64,000 nt of DNA from positions 310,001 through 374,000 of the forward strand of contig CAVQFB010000006.1 in NCBI GenBank assembly GCA_963711675.1. The letters are read 5' to 3'. Under the pieces are notes generated by a model, which had not been told where the DNA came from, searched no databases, and saw only the letters and a list, made by a program, of their open reading frames with translations. Shown here piece by piece: positions 9,258 to 21,445 of the stretch. How positions within the stretch are numbered: the stretch's first letter is position 1; the number at the start of each line of letters is the position of its first letter. The stretch is from CAVQFB01 sp963711675 (GTDB taxonomy: Bacteria > Acidobacteriota > Terriglobia > Terriglobales > Acidobacteriaceae). The translations under genes and the position numbers were made by a program.

Positions 9258-9680
9258 ATGCTCAGCGGGTTCAAGCAATTCATCCTTCGCGGAAACGTGG
9301 TCGACCTGGCCGTCGGCGTGGTGATTGGCGCTGCTTTCGGCACAGTCGTTACTGCCCTGGTCAAGGACATCATCAATCCCATTATTGCCCTCGTCGCAGG
9401 CAAGCCAGACTTCACTGGCATCTCTTTCACCATCGGCAGCACGCTGTTCCCGATTGGTGACTTCATCACCGCCGTGGTCAGCTTCTTGCTCGTCGCTGCC
9501 GCGGTCTACTTCTTCGTCGTGACGCCGATCAACGCCCTGATCGCGCGCACCCGCAAGTCGCCGGCGCCGGCGGATCCGACCACCAAGAAGTGTCCCGAGT
9601 GCCTGAGCGAGATTCCCATCGATGCCCGCCGCTGTGCTCATTGCGCGCAGCCGCTGGGTGCGATGGCCAAGGCTTCGTAG
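9258..9680 (+). CDS. mscL: Large-conductance mechanosensitive channel MscL with C-terminal zinc ribbon
   Basis: MscL opens under membrane tension to release solutes during hypo-osmotic shock. The 140-residue protein has the usual N-terminal amphipathic helix and TM1 (FKQFILRGNVVDLAVGVVIG), a periplasmic loop, TM2 (VSFLLVAAAVYFFVV) and a cytoplasmic tail. The tail carries CPEC...CAHC, a four-cysteine zinc-ribbon-like element after residue 112, which some MscL proteins have. ATG 9258 follows an AAAGGAG (9244-9250). Confidence 0.93.
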   Translation: MLSGFKQFILRGNVVDLAVGVVIGAAFGTVVTALVKDIINPIIALVAGKPDFTGISFTIGSTLFPIGDFITAVVSFLLVAAAVYFFVVTPINALIARTRKSPAPADPTTKKCPECLSEIPIDARRCAHCAQPLGAMAKAS

Positions 9681-9740
9681 CAAAGATTTCCCTGGTGTAA
9701 ACGGCGCTGGTGGGCTCGCGGCCCTCTCCCGTCCTGTACC

Positions 9741-10427
9741 ATGGACGAGATGAGATTCTCCTCCACGCGGGCCCATCGGCTTATCGTGATCGCTCTCTTG
9801 CTTGCGACCAGCCTCGCCGCCCAGCAATCTCCCGACTCCGCGCCAACCTCATCTTCCCGCGCGCACAAGCCCGCCGTCCGCCTGAGACTTGCTGGCCCCA
9901 ACGATGGCGTCCTCGCCGACGGCGTATACCACAACGCCTTCTTTGCCTTCAGCTACAAGGTCCCCTACGGGTGGGTCGACAGGAGCGCCGACATGCGCGA
10001 AGACGAACAGCCCGGCAAAGCGCTACTGCTTCTTGCCACCTTTGAGCGTCCTCCTGATGCCACCGGCGACACGGTGAATTCGGCCGTCATCGTTACGGCT
10101 GAGACTGTTTCGTCTTATCCCGGCCTGAAAACCGCCACCGACTATTTCGGCCCGCTCACCGAACTGACCACCAGCAAAGGCTTCAAGGTCGTGAACGAGC
10201 CTTACACATTTCCGGTCGGAGCCAAGCAACTAATCCGGGGCGATTTCGGCAAACAACTCGGCACGCTTACCATGCAGCAGTCGTCGCTGGTGCTCGTCGA
10301 GAAGAGCTACGTCGTGTCGTTCACTTTCATCGCCGACAAAGATGACGAGATTAATGCCCTAATCGAAAACCTCTCCTTCGGCGCTGCCCGCAGCCCCGAG
10401 GCTGCGAAAATTCCTGCCAAGAAATGA
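9741..10427 (+). CDS. Secreted protein, PsbP/DUF1795-like fold possible
   Basis: The 228-residue protein has an N-terminal signal (LIVIALLLATSLAAQ, cleavage near residue 27) and a Pro/Ser-rich linker. A domain beginning FFAFSYKVPYGWVDR then resembles the opening strand of PsbP-like and DUF1795 proteins (F-x-VPxGW). No catalytic motif is seen. It is likely a periplasmic or lipoprotein-like accessory protein of unknown role. The start may be ATG 9741 or ATG 9750. Confidence 0.65.
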   Translation: MDEMRFSSTRAHRLIVIALLLATSLAAQQSPDSAPTSSSRAHKPAVRLRLAGPNDGVLADGVYHNAFFAFSYKVPYGWVDRSADMREDEQPGKALLLLATFERPPDATGDTVNSAVIVTAETVSSYPGLKTATDYFGPLTELTTSKGFKVVNEPYTFPVGAKQLIRGDFGKQLGTLTMQQSSLVLVEKSYVVSFTFIADKDDEINALIENLSFGAARSPEAAKIPAKK

Positions 10428-10556
10428 AGCTCCTTTACCTGCGGAGGATCCCCTCCGCGCCAGCCTCAAAATCCCTCCTCCGGTACGCCCCTAAGTGCAG
10501 CCAAATTCACGGTTTACCTGCCCGGTTCCGGGCTCGAAAAACCTCCCGGTTCATGC

Positions 10557-10562
10557 TATAAT
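10557..10562 (+). promoter_or_regulatory. Extended -10 (TGc-TATAAT), putative gyrB promoter
   Basis: A consensus TATAAT at 10557-10562 is preceded by TGC, the extended -10 pattern, and lies about 162 bp before the gyrB ATG. The long leader between them has no gene. Confidence 0.6.
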
Positions 10563-10723
10563 TTAGACATTTCCGGGATGCCCTAAGTAGGAATAATTTC
10601 AATAATTTGAAGTCGATTTGAACATTTTCTCTCGGCCCCGAAATTCTGGCGCCAGAAAACATCGCGGGCACCCGAAAGTTATCGCCAGCCTGAGTTCAAA
10701 ACGACGCTCTCCAATGGAGTGGA

Positions 10724-13370
<2,647 letters not shown>

Positions 13371-13413
13371 GCCCGGCGCGAAGTTGTGAAGACGAAGAGC
13401 AGATTGAATTGAT

Positions 13414-13438
13414 AAGGCGGCCAATTTAGGCCGCCTTT
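13414..13438 (+). terminator. Rho-independent terminator after gyrB
   Basis: AAGGCGGCC (13414-13422), a loop AATTTA, and GGCCGCCTT followed by TTA form a perfect 9-bp GC-rich stem 44 bp after the gyrB stop. The T-run is short. Confidence 0.75.
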
Positions 13439-13542
13439 ATCGTTGGATTGCCAACCATTCCGGAACGGAACAGATGGAAAGGAAGATGGAGAAGATCAGC
13501 CAAAAATTACGCTGTATGATATAGGGCCGGGGTGCGCAATTG

Positions 13543-14682
13543 ATGCTAGTCAAGAGACTCAAACTTCAAAACTGGCGCAACTTCCACACAGTTGACATCC
13601 AGTTGACTCCGAGAACGTTCGTAGCCGGGCCAAACGCTTCAGGCAAATCAAACCTGCTGGATGTATTCGCATTCCTTCGAGATATCGCCAAGGCGGGAGG
13701 TGGCCTTCAGAAGGCAGTTAATGAGCGTGGCGGAATCTCAAAGCTACGTTGCCTTGCCGCAAGGCGATATCCGGACGTCGAAGTTGAGGTGAGTGTTGCC
13801 GACAACGGAACTCTGTGGTCATACGCGATGGGAATAAAGCAAGAAGCGCGAGGACATCGCCAACCGTTTCTCGCGTACGAGAGGGTCATGAAAGGGGATC
13901 GGACGATCCTTGAACGCCCAGACAGCGAGGACAGACATGATCCACTCCGCCTTACGCAAACTCACCTTGAGCAGATAAATGCGAACGCGAATTTTCGTGA
14001 CCTTGGCCGTTTCTTCGAGTCCACGAGTTACTTGCATCTAGTACCTCAATTGCTTCGCCATCCCGAGGCTTTCTCTGGCCCTGGTGTTCCCGAAGATCCC
14101 TTCGGCAAGAGCTTTTTGGAAAGAGTGGCCAGAACAACGGAGGGCACAAGGAGGTCTCGCCTAAAGAGGATCGAAGCTGCCCTCCGAATCGCAGTACCGC
14201 AGTTGAAGGAGCTAAAGGACGTAAAGGACGAGACTGGCGTTCCCCATCTCGAGGCTGTTTATCAGCACTGGCGGCCTCGGGGAGCAAAACAGAGGGAGGA
14301 TCAGTTTTCCGATGGCACCCTTCGGTTACTAGGTCTCTTATGGTCACTATTGGAGGGAGATTCCCTCTTGCTCTTGGAGGAGCCTGAGATCTCCCTCAAC
14401 GCAGGTATTGTAAGAAAGCTGCCAGGACTTATGTACCGAATTCAAAAGCAAAAGAGACGCCAGCTAATCGTCAGTACCCACAGTCCAGATCTCCTCTCCG
14501 ATCCTGGCATTGGCGGTGAAGAAGTCCTCCTTCTCACGCCGAGTGACGAGGGAACGAGGGTTGAGGTCGCTTCATCAATCCAAGAAGTGAGAGACCTTTT
14601 AGAGGGTGGCCTGACCATTGCAGATGCAGCACTTCCAAGAACGGCGCCGCCTTCTCTCTCGCAGCTGGACCTTTTTGAATGA
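13543..14682 (+). CDS. AAA/ABC-type ATPase (OLD/AAA_15-like), putative defence protein
   Basis: The 379-residue protein is an SMC/RecF-type ATPase of the AAA_15/AAA_21 group. Walker A GPNASGKSN is at about residues 29-37. The ABC-like signature region SDGTLRLLGLLWSLL precedes Walker B LLLLEEPEISL, and the H-loop is VSTHSPDLL. There is no nuclease domain in the same chain, but the next gene, overlapping by 4 bp, supplies a TOPRIM-like one. Paired ATPase-plus-TOPRIM genes occur in phage-defence systems (OLD class 2, PARIS, AbiL-like). TTG 13540 is an alternative start. Confidence 0.75.
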   Translation: MLVKRLKLQNWRNFHTVDIQLTPRTFVAGPNASGKSNLLDVFAFLRDIAKAGGGLQKAVNERGGISKLRCLAARRYPDVEVEVSVADNGTLWSYAMGIKQEARGHRQPFLAYERVMKGDRTILERPDSEDRHDPLRLTQTHLEQINANANFRDLGRFFESTSYLHLVPQLLRHPEAFSGPGVPEDPFGKSFLERVARTTEGTRRSRLKRIEAALRIAVPQLKELKDVKDETGVPHLEAVYQHWRPRGAKQREDQFSDGTLRLLGLLWSLLEGDSLLLLEEPEISLNAGIVRKLPGLMYRIQKQKRRQLIVSTHSPDLLSDPGIGGEEVLLLTPSDEGTRVEVASSIQEVRDLLEGGLTIADAALPRTAPPSLSQLDLFE

Positions 14683-15302
14683 CTTCCCCGATCCCTCTGA
14701 ATTTGGCTGTGGAAGACCCGCTAACGGAGTCTCTGTTCGCAAAGATTCTCAGCACAATACCCACCGAGTACGCAACCCGTACCATTTACAACCGTGGAGG
14801 GTATGGCTATCTGAGGCAGAATATTAACGGATTTAACAACGCTGCGAAAGGCGTACCGTTTCTCATCGGCACCGATTTGGACGAGTATGAATGCCCTGCT
14901 GCCCTCATCCAAGAGTGGCTAACGCGTCCGAAGCACGACAACTTACTCATTCGCGTGGCCGTCCGTGAAGCGGAAGCCTGGGTGCTTGCCGATAGGGAAA
15001 ACTTCGCAACGTTTCTCGGAATCAGCATGGCAAATCTCCCTGATCAAGTTGAGGCCATACCGGATCCGAAGGAAGCGCTAATCCGGTTAGCACGAAAAGC
15101 GAGAAGGAGAGAACTTCGCGATGATCTCTGCCCACCACCAGACAGCACCCGAAAGGTCGGCCCCAACTATAATGCCCGACTATCGACATTCGTTCAGCAG
15201 CGGTGGAATCCGAATGCTGCGAGGGATAGGTCCGAAAGTCTGGCCCGCACCATGGATCGGCTAATAGCATTTCGGCCAAGGTGGGCCTTAACGACAGAAT
15301 AG
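14679..15302 (+). CDS. TOPRIM-like (DUF4276-type) protein, putative nuclease partner
   Basis: The 207-residue protein begins inside the last codons of the ATPase (ATGA overlap), showing translational coupling. The N-terminal LNLAVEDPLTESLF supplies the TOPRIM glutamate, and PFLIGTDLDEYECP supplies the D-x-D motif. RVAVREAEAWVLADRENFA is typical of DUF4276-like proteins, whose AEAW segment is conserved. The likely role is the nuclease or effector half of the two-gene module. The family name is my best reading and could instead be the related DUF4435 or RloB group. Confidence 0.65.
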   Translation: MTSPIPLNLAVEDPLTESLFAKILSTIPTEYATRTIYNRGGYGYLRQNINGFNNAAKGVPFLIGTDLDEYECPAALIQEWLTRPKHDNLLIRVAVREAEAWVLADRENFATFLGISMANLPDQVEAIPDPKEALIRLARKARRRELRDDLCPPPDSTRKVGPNYNARLSTFVQQRWNPNAARDRSESLARTMDRLIAFRPRWALTTE

Positions 15303-15457
15303 TCGATCCCACCCTCCCACAACTCTGCAAAGTCGATTACCCCTGTACCCTCTGTGGTTTAACAGCTCCCGTGCAAGTTTTCCCTGCCTCCCCGTTCTCA
15401 TGACAGGACAGGAAATTCAGCCCCCTCCGGTCCAATGCGATTACGAGGGAAACTCAA

Positions 15458-17048
15458 GTGAACAAACTTCTCGGTATTCTGCTCTTGCTGTCATGCACTC
15501 TCAGCACACGCACGTCGGCCATCGCGCAAGCGAAGCCGTCAACCGTCAAATTAACTCCCGCTGCCTCCAGCTCAAAGACAACCGACTCGGCAACTAACAA
15601 CTCAGCCGACGCAAGCACCAGTGTCGCGCTCACCATCTACAACCAGAATTTCTTTGTCGCGCGCGAGCACGTTCCGCTCGACTTGAGAGCGGGCGTCAAT
15701 CACGTCGACTACGCTGGCGTCGCCGCGCATCTCGAGCCTGACTCGGTCATCCTGCGCGATCCCTCGGGCCGCGCCCTGCAGATCCTCGAGCAGAACTACC
15801 GCAACGATCCCGTTTCGCAGGAGTTGCTGCTCTCGTTCTACGAAGGCAAGACCATCGACTTTCATCGTCGGCCAGAATGGCGACAAACCGTCACCATCCC
15901 CGGCAAGATCATCCGCAGCGGCTACATGCCCAGCTACTCCTACGCCGCGCAGGGATACCAGCAGCCGGCCTACAGCCAGCCCATCATCGAAGTCGACGGC
16001 GTGCTGCGCTTCGGATTGCCCGGCCAGCCGCTGTTTCCCGCGCTCAGCGGCGATTCGATTCTCAAGCCCACGCTCGGCTGGCTGCTGCAGACCGACGCTC
16101 CCGGCAAGTTCGACGCTGAGATTTCCTACGTCAGCAGCGGCATGAACTGGCAGGCCGACTACAACCTCGTGGTCTCCGACAAATCGAATGGCAAAACCGA
16201 TCTGCTCGACATGGTCGGCTGGATCACCATGCACAACCAGAGCGGCAAGACCTTCGAAAACGCGCGAATCAAGCTGCTGGCCGGCGACGTGAACAAGATC
16301 GAGAACGGAGCTATCGGGGGACGCATCTACGCCGCCGAAGCCAAAGCCATGGTCATGGACGCCGCCGCCCCGGTCGTCCGCGAAAAATCCTTCGACGAAT
16401 TCCATCTCTACACGCTCGAGCGCCCGGCCACGCTGCGCGACCAGGAAACCAAGCAGGTCGAATTCGTCAGCGCCAGCGCCATCCACGCGCAGCGCATCTA
16501 CGTCTACGACGGCGCGCAGACGCACAATACAGCTACTACAGGCCCGAGCCAGATTCGTCAGGACGCCAACTACGGCACCGCGTCCAACACCAAAGTCTGG
16601 GTGATGGAGGAATTCAAGAACTCCGAAGCCAATCATCTCGGCATCGCGCTGCCCAAGGGCAAACTGCGCTTCTATCGCCGCGACACCGACGGCCACCTGG
16701 AATTCATCGGCGAGAACGTCATCGACCACACGCCCAAAGATGAAACGATTCGCGTCTATACCGGCAACTGCTTTCGACGTGGTCGGGCGAACGCAAGCGC
16801 ACCAACTATCACGTCGAATCCAGCCAGCACTGGATGGACGAGTCATTCGAAATCCACGTGCGCAATCACAAGAAGGAAGCGGTCAACGTGCGCGTGGTCG
16901 AGCACCTCTATCGCTGGAACAACTGGAAGCTGACCGACCAGTCGACGCCTTCACATAAGACGGATGCGCAGACCGTCGAGTTCCCGGTCACGCGTCGAGC
17001 CCGACGGCGAAGCAGGTGGTTACCTACACGGTGCATTACTCGTGGTAA
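15458..17048 (+). CDS. Secreted DUF4139-like protein (four frame breaks near the 3' end)
   Basis: The protein has a signal peptide (LLGILLLLSCTLSTRTSAIAQ), then a beta-rich domain from LTIYNQNFFVAREHVPL that matches DUF4139-type proteins, whose C-terminal half ends in YTVHYSW here. The frame is open to about 16769. Removing one base at about 16769, 16786, 16992 and 17010 gives a continuous protein through YHVESSQHWMDESFEIHVRN and RWNNWKLTDQS to a stop at 17046-17048, a corrected total of 528 residues. Function is unknown; related proteins are often annotated as mucoidy-inhibitor-like. Confidence 0.7.
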
Positions 17049-17146
17049 AAAGGGCGGCAATGGCCTGTCTGGCCCGTTAGTCCGATGGAAGTAGCAAAGC
17101 GCTTCTACACAATCCGTGGCTGGCTGAAAGAGTTACTCGGATAGAA

Positions 17147-17291
17147 AGGTGCCGGAGGCATGCCGCGTTTTGTCAGGTGATAGTTCTGTCATGCTGATAG
17201 AAGGGTGCCGGAGGCACCGCCGCCAATAGCCCGCCAGTTTACTGGCGGGGAAGAGCGAAGATCCCAAAGAGTACCGGAGGTACGGCTGAAA
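17147..17291. repeat. Cluster of GGAG-core mini-palindromes
   Basis: GGTGCC-GGAG-GCA (17149-17160), GGTGCC-GGAG-GCACC (17204-17218) and GTACC-GGAG-GTAC (17271-17283) share the GGAG centre with different self-complementary stems. A plain hairpin CCCGCCAG-TTTA-CTGGCGGG (17230-17249) lies between them and again has a TTTA loop. The cluster fills the spacer between two convergent genes. Confidence 0.6.
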
Positions 17292-17317
17292 ACCCAACTT
17301 GCCACTAGGGCCCGCAC

Positions 17318-18280
17318 CTAATGGCTGTCCCTATACACCCTCCCGAACACCACCCACGTCACCGCCACCACCACAAACACGAACACGCTCCCCTCCGGTC
17401 CCACCGATCCCCCGCTCAGCCACCGAGGCCCCTGTAACGATGAGCTCAGCAAGTGCCCCGGCACCATGCCGCCGCTGTCGGGCACTGAGTAAAGAAAACT
17501 CTCTCCCCAATCCCACGCAGCGTGGAAGCCCACCGCGAACCAGAGACTTCCCGTCCGGCGCAGCGTGAAGCAGAAGAAAAACCCGATCGACCCGGCGGCC
17601 AGCGCGCCGATCAGGTTCTCGCCCGGGTTCCGCAAATGGACGCTGCCAAAAATCAGCGACGCCAAAACTGCTGCCGGCCAGAATCCCATGCCGTTCGCGA
17701 CCGTAAACAGCGAGTATCCACGAAACAGGAACTCCTCGAAAAATCCCACCAGCAGAAAGAACGCTCCCCAGTACAAAGCAAACTTAACCACCCATGCGCC
17801 GTGCAGCGCCAGATGCCCGAAGTAGAAAACGTGCGCGCCCCACATCACGCCCAGCAGCGCGGTCACCGCTGCAAGTCCCCACACCACACCTGTCCAAAAA
17901 AGCCTGCCAAAGGCATTTCGCAATGGCAGCCCGAACTCTCCAAAGCTGCGGCGCTCGATCCTCCCCATCACCAGCGCAGGCAAAACCACTGCCAGGACCA
18001 GAACGGATTGTGTAATCGCGATTTCCCACAGCGGCCGATTGCCGTGCAGTGGTATAAACCCCGCGACGTACCCAAGAATTTGCGCCAGAAAATACGCCAT
18101 GCCGAGGTAAACCACCAGGCGCCAGCCAGGACGCAATCCCTCCGGGCCGAGGAAAACGGAACCGCCAAGGGAGACATCCGATTTCGCGATGAAATCAGGC
18201 TCAGAACGCGGGCTCTCGATCTCCGGAACCGGAGGGTGGCTCGAGTCTTCCATGACAGTAGTTTTCAGAACGCTGCCCAA
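17318..18280 (-). CDS. CPBP-family intramembrane metalloprotease
   Basis: This is a 320-residue polytopic membrane protein. It has the CPBP (Abi/CAAX) motifs: FFEEFLFRGY (Glu-Glu...Arg), a first histidine in FGSVHLRNPGEN and a second in FHAAWDW. About eight hydrophobic segments surround them. Members cleave membrane-embedded or prenylated substrates; in bacteria the targets are mostly unknown. The Pro/Ser-rich N-terminus is probably cytoplasmic. An alternative start is ATG at 18253. It is divergent from the next gene. Confidence 0.88.
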   Translation of the reverse strand: MGSVLKTTVMEDSSHPPVPEIESPRSEPDFIAKSDVSLGGSVFLGPEGLRPGWRLVVYLGMAYFLAQILGYVAGFIPLHGNRPLWEIAITQSVLVLAVVLPALVMGRIERRSFGEFGLPLRNAFGRLFWTGVVWGLAAVTALLGVMWGAHVFYFGHLALHGAWVVKFALYWGAFFLLVGFFEEFLFRGYSLFTVANGMGFWPAAVLASLIFGSVHLRNPGENLIGALAAGSIGFFFCFTLRRTGSLWFAVGFHAAWDWGESFLYSVPDSGGMVPGHLLSSSLQGPRWLSGGSVGPEGSVFVFVVVAVTWVVFGRVYRDSH

Positions 18281-18307
18281 ACATGGTAAAACACTCGGCT
18301 CCGCCCC

Positions 18308-19549
18308 ATGAGCCCATTTTTCAGCCGCGAGCGGTTTGGCGAGCCGCAGATCATCGCGGGATTACTGCTGGTGTTGTTCCTTGGGCAATGCATGTGGCTG
18401 GTCCACAGAGGGCCGGGGTCGAATGCCTTAAGCCCCGCCGATCTCTCCCGCCTCCTGGCCGGGCTCGGCTTGTGGCGCGGCGATTCCGGCTGGACGGCGT
18501 ATTCTCCGCTCGCGATGCCGAACTTTGCCGGGCCATTCGCGTCCCCCTCGCCCTTGGCGGATGCCGATCATGATGCCAATCATTCTCAGCTCTGGTACCT
18601 CATTGCCTCGGCGCCGATCGCAATCTGGCCTGCCTCGTGGCAGCCCGAGGCATTGCATTACGCCGGCTGGCTCATGCGTCTTCCCTACCTCGCTTTCGGG
18701 GTGTTGCTCGGCGCTTCGCTCTGGTACGTGTCGCGCCGCCTCTATGGGAACGCCGGGGGCTACATCGCGCTCACGCTCTACTGCTTTTCTCCCGGCATCC
18801 TCCGCAATGCCGCCGGCTGGTTTGCCGAGCCTGAGATGGGGGCTGCCTGGGCAGCATTCGGCGCCATTTTCACCGCGATCGCCGTGGCGCACACTCTGTA
18901 CGCGCCGCGCGAGGTCATCCTCTGGAACTGGAAACGAATCTTGCTGCTTTCATTGTCTCTGGCGCTCGGCATTGGATCGCAATTTTCCTTGGTCCTCGCC
19001 ATTCCTCTGGCGCTCGCATTCATGCTGTATGTCGCCCCAACCCGGCGTGGTGCAGCTGTCGCCATTCTCGCCGCCGCCAGCGCTATCGGTTTGCTCCTGC
19101 TCTTCACCTCCTACGGATTTCAGGCGTCGGTGCTCTGGCAGGGCCTTCGACACGCCGATTTTTTTCCGATCACATGGAGGGCCTTCGGCATGTTGGGCGC
19201 CTACCGCCAGGCGTTCGCGCAATTGGGACAAATCACCCCCGCTCTTCTGCTTGCGATGCCCGCCACCCTGGCCGTTTACTTCGCATGGCCGCGAGCACGC
19301 TACTTCGGAAACACGGCCCCACTCCTGGTCGCCACCGTTTTTTTGCTCCTCGCCATCGCCAACCCGCACTACCCCGGTCTCGGTTTCCTCCTGATGGCCG
19401 CGCCCTTCCTCTTCGTTTTTGTCGCTGGCATCTTCGCCGATCTGCTGGAAACCCCTTACCGGCCTTTCGTGATGGCTTGCGTCTGGGGGCTTCTAACTGC
19501 AAGCGCCCTGTGGAACCTTATGGAGCTTGCCCGCGTACCTAGAGGATAG
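18308..19549 (+). CDS. Polytopic membrane protein, GT39/ArnT-like glycosyltransferase possible
   Basis: The 413-residue protein has about 10 hydrophobic helices. Its hydrophobic pattern and the early loop ending WTAYSPLAMPNFAGPF recall PMT/ArnT-like (GT-C) glycosyltransferases, but the family's acidic metal-binding pair is not clear. I therefore call it only a GT-C-like membrane protein. It is divergent from the CPBP protease with a 27-bp gap between start codons. Confidence 0.5.
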   Translation: MSPFFSRERFGEPQIIAGLLLVLFLGQCMWLVHRGPGSNALSPADLSRLLAGLGLWRGDSGWTAYSPLAMPNFAGPFASPSPLADADHDANHSQLWYLIASAPIAIWPASWQPEALHYAGWLMRLPYLAFGVLLGASLWYVSRRLYGNAGGYIALTLYCFSPGILRNAAGWFAEPEMGAAWAAFGAIFTAIAVAHTLYAPREVILWNWKRILLLSLSLALGIGSQFSLVLAIPLALAFMLYVAPTRRGAAVAILAAASAIGLLLLFTSYGFQASVLWQGLRHADFFPITWRAFGMLGAYRQAFAQLGQITPALLLAMPATLAVYFAWPRARYFGNTAPLLVATVFLLLAIANPHYPGLGFLLMAAPFLFVFVAGIFADLLETPYRPFVMACVWGLLTASALWNLMELARVPRG

Positions 19550-19657
19550 GACGGGGCTTCGCAGCCGGCGTCAGTTCTGCTTGCCCGCAGGCCTGATACC
19601 TAATCGGTTGCTTACCCCCCATCACCAAGCCCGTCTTACACCACGGAGGTTACTCGC

Positions 19658-20461
19658 ATGTTCCACCAGACTCGTCGCAACTTGTGGCTCGCGCTCGCAA
19701 CGGCGTTCCTGCTGAGCAGTTATCTCGTAGCTCAGGATCAAGGTCGCGAATTCCACTGGAGCGGCAAACTCGCTGCCGAGCAGGTCGTCGAGATCAAGAA
19801 CATCAATGGCATGATCGCGGCAACTCCCGCCAGCGGCGACCAGGTGGAAGTCACTGCCGAGAAGAGTGGCCCCGACGCTGACCGGGTGAAGATCGAAGTT
19901 GTCCCGTCCGCCGACGGCGTCACCATCTGCGCCATCTATCCCAGCGGTTTCTTCGGGTCTTCTTCAGGATCGTGCGAACCCGGCGAGCACTGGCACTCCA
20001 GCAATGTGCACGGAGACAAGACCAAAGTGGACTTCACCGTCCGCCTGCCGGAGAACCTGCGCTTCTCGGCACAAAACGTGAACGGCAGCGTGAAGGCTGA
20101 GGGCCTCGGCCGCTTCGTGCGCGCCAGCTCTGTCAATGGCAGCGTGCGCGTCTCCACCAAGAGCTGGGCGCAGCTGTCATCGGTCAACGGTTCAATCGAA
20201 GGCCGCATGGGACGCGCCGACTGGTCGGGCACGCTTAAAATTTCCACCGTAAACGGCTCCATTGAATTGGAGATGCCCAGCAGCCTGAGCGCCGACGTCA
20301 AGTTCCGCTCGGTAAATGGACGACTGAATTCGGACTTCCCCCTGACGGTCAGTGGCACCTTTGGCGGCCGCAAGATGGATGGCCGCGTGGGAAGCGGGGG
20401 CCGGGAACTGGTGGTAGAGACCGTGAACGGCAATGTTTCGCTGCGTCACGATACGATCTAG
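19658..20461 (+). CDS. Secreted DUF4097-like beta-strand repeat protein
   Basis: The 267-residue protein has a signal peptide (residues 1-26, ending VAQ) and a repeated beta-solenoid pattern with recurring VNGS units (NVNGSVKAEG, SVNGSVRVS, SVNGSIEG, TVNGSIELE, SVNGRLNSD, TVNGNVSL). This is typical of DUF4097, a domain often linked to cell-surface or adhesin-like roles. It follows GGAGG at 19645-19649 (about 8 bp before the ATG). Confidence 0.8.
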   Translation: MFHQTRRNLWLALATAFLLSSYLVAQDQGREFHWSGKLAAEQVVEIKNINGMIAATPASGDQVEVTAEKSGPDADRVKIEVVPSADGVTICAIYPSGFFGSSSGSCEPGEHWHSSNVHGDKTKVDFTVRLPENLRFSAQNVNGSVKAEGLGRFVRASSVNGSVRVSTKSWAQLSSVNGSIEGRMGRADWSGTLKISTVNGSIELEMPSSLSADVKFRSVNGRLNSDFPLTVSGTFGGRKMDGRVGSGGRELVVETVNGNVSLRHDTI

Positions 20462-20664
20462 GAACGCTAACTCGTTGCGTCCCAACCGGTTGAAAGCCCC
20501 GCCCCGTGCGGCATCTCGGCCACGACTTTCTCTCGCCGAAAGGGTTTATTACTTATGGCGGGCTCTGGCAGTAACCTGCTCATCGGTTACTGCCTGGCCG
20601 GACGCCCGAAAATTCTTCCCGACCAGCTAGCCTCGCCGAGCCATCTAATTTATTGAGGCGCGTC

Positions 20665-21422
20665 ATGAACAAACTGGACTATCATTTTCCGATGCGACAG
20701 CTCGCCATCTCTGCTCTTTTGACGGTCAGCCTCATGACCGTGTTCGCGCTCGCGGTGCAGGCGCAAATGCATGGCCCGCTGCCTTCGGTCACTTCGATCG
20801 GTCCGGGCGCACATCGACCGGGCCCTCTCCGAGCGTCACGTCCTTTGGCACGGGGCCGTTTGCGGGGAACAACAGAAATCAGTTTTTCAACGTGCCCGGT
20901 TGCTGCATTAATCCCCTGGTCCCGGGGAGCACGCGCCCCGTCGGTCGTCCCCATCATCATCCCGGTTTTGGCAGGGGTGGTTACGGATATGGCTACGGCG
21001 CCTACCCGATCTACGCGACGCCTTACTACTACGGCGACTATTCCCAGCCTCAAGCTCAACCGGATGACTCCGCTGAGGAAGATCAGTACCGCGGCGGCCC
21101 GACCATTTTCGATCGCCGCGGAAACGGAGACTATCAGCGCTACAACGCGCCCGCCGACAACCAGAGCTCAGAACAAGCCGCTCCCTCGGCGCAGCCCGCG
21201 TCGGAAGAAGCCTCCGATCAGCCTGACACCGTGCTCGTCTTCAAGGATGGCCGCCAGCTCGAAATCAAGAACTACGCCATCCAGGGCAACATGTTGTTTG
21301 ATCTGACCCCGGGACATGCGCGCAAGGTTGCGCTCGGCGATCTCGACATCCCGGCCACTCAGAAGCAGAACGACGATCGCGGAATCGATTTCCAGGTTCC
21401 CGCCAGCGCCAGCGGATCGTAA
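20665..21422 (+). CDS. Secreted Gly/Tyr-rich protein (one frame break)
   Basis: The start is ATG 20665, followed by a signal peptide (LLTVSLMTVFALAVQAQ). The frame changes near 20815-20835; after that FGTGPFAGNNRNQFFNVPGC and a Gly/Tyr-rich stretch (GFGRGGYGYGYG) continue to a C-terminal domain VLVFKDGRQLEIKNYAI and LGDLDIPATQKQN. That domain is also found in the next gene, so the two are paralogues. Length mod 3 requires either one missing or two extra bases. Confidence 0.6.
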
Positions 21423-21445
21423 TCTTTAAGAGCAGAGGTAGACGT

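Noticed and set aside
15602..16846. 414-codon open frame on the minus strand
   Set aside because: Antisense shadow of the DUF4139-like gene; no family match in its translation.
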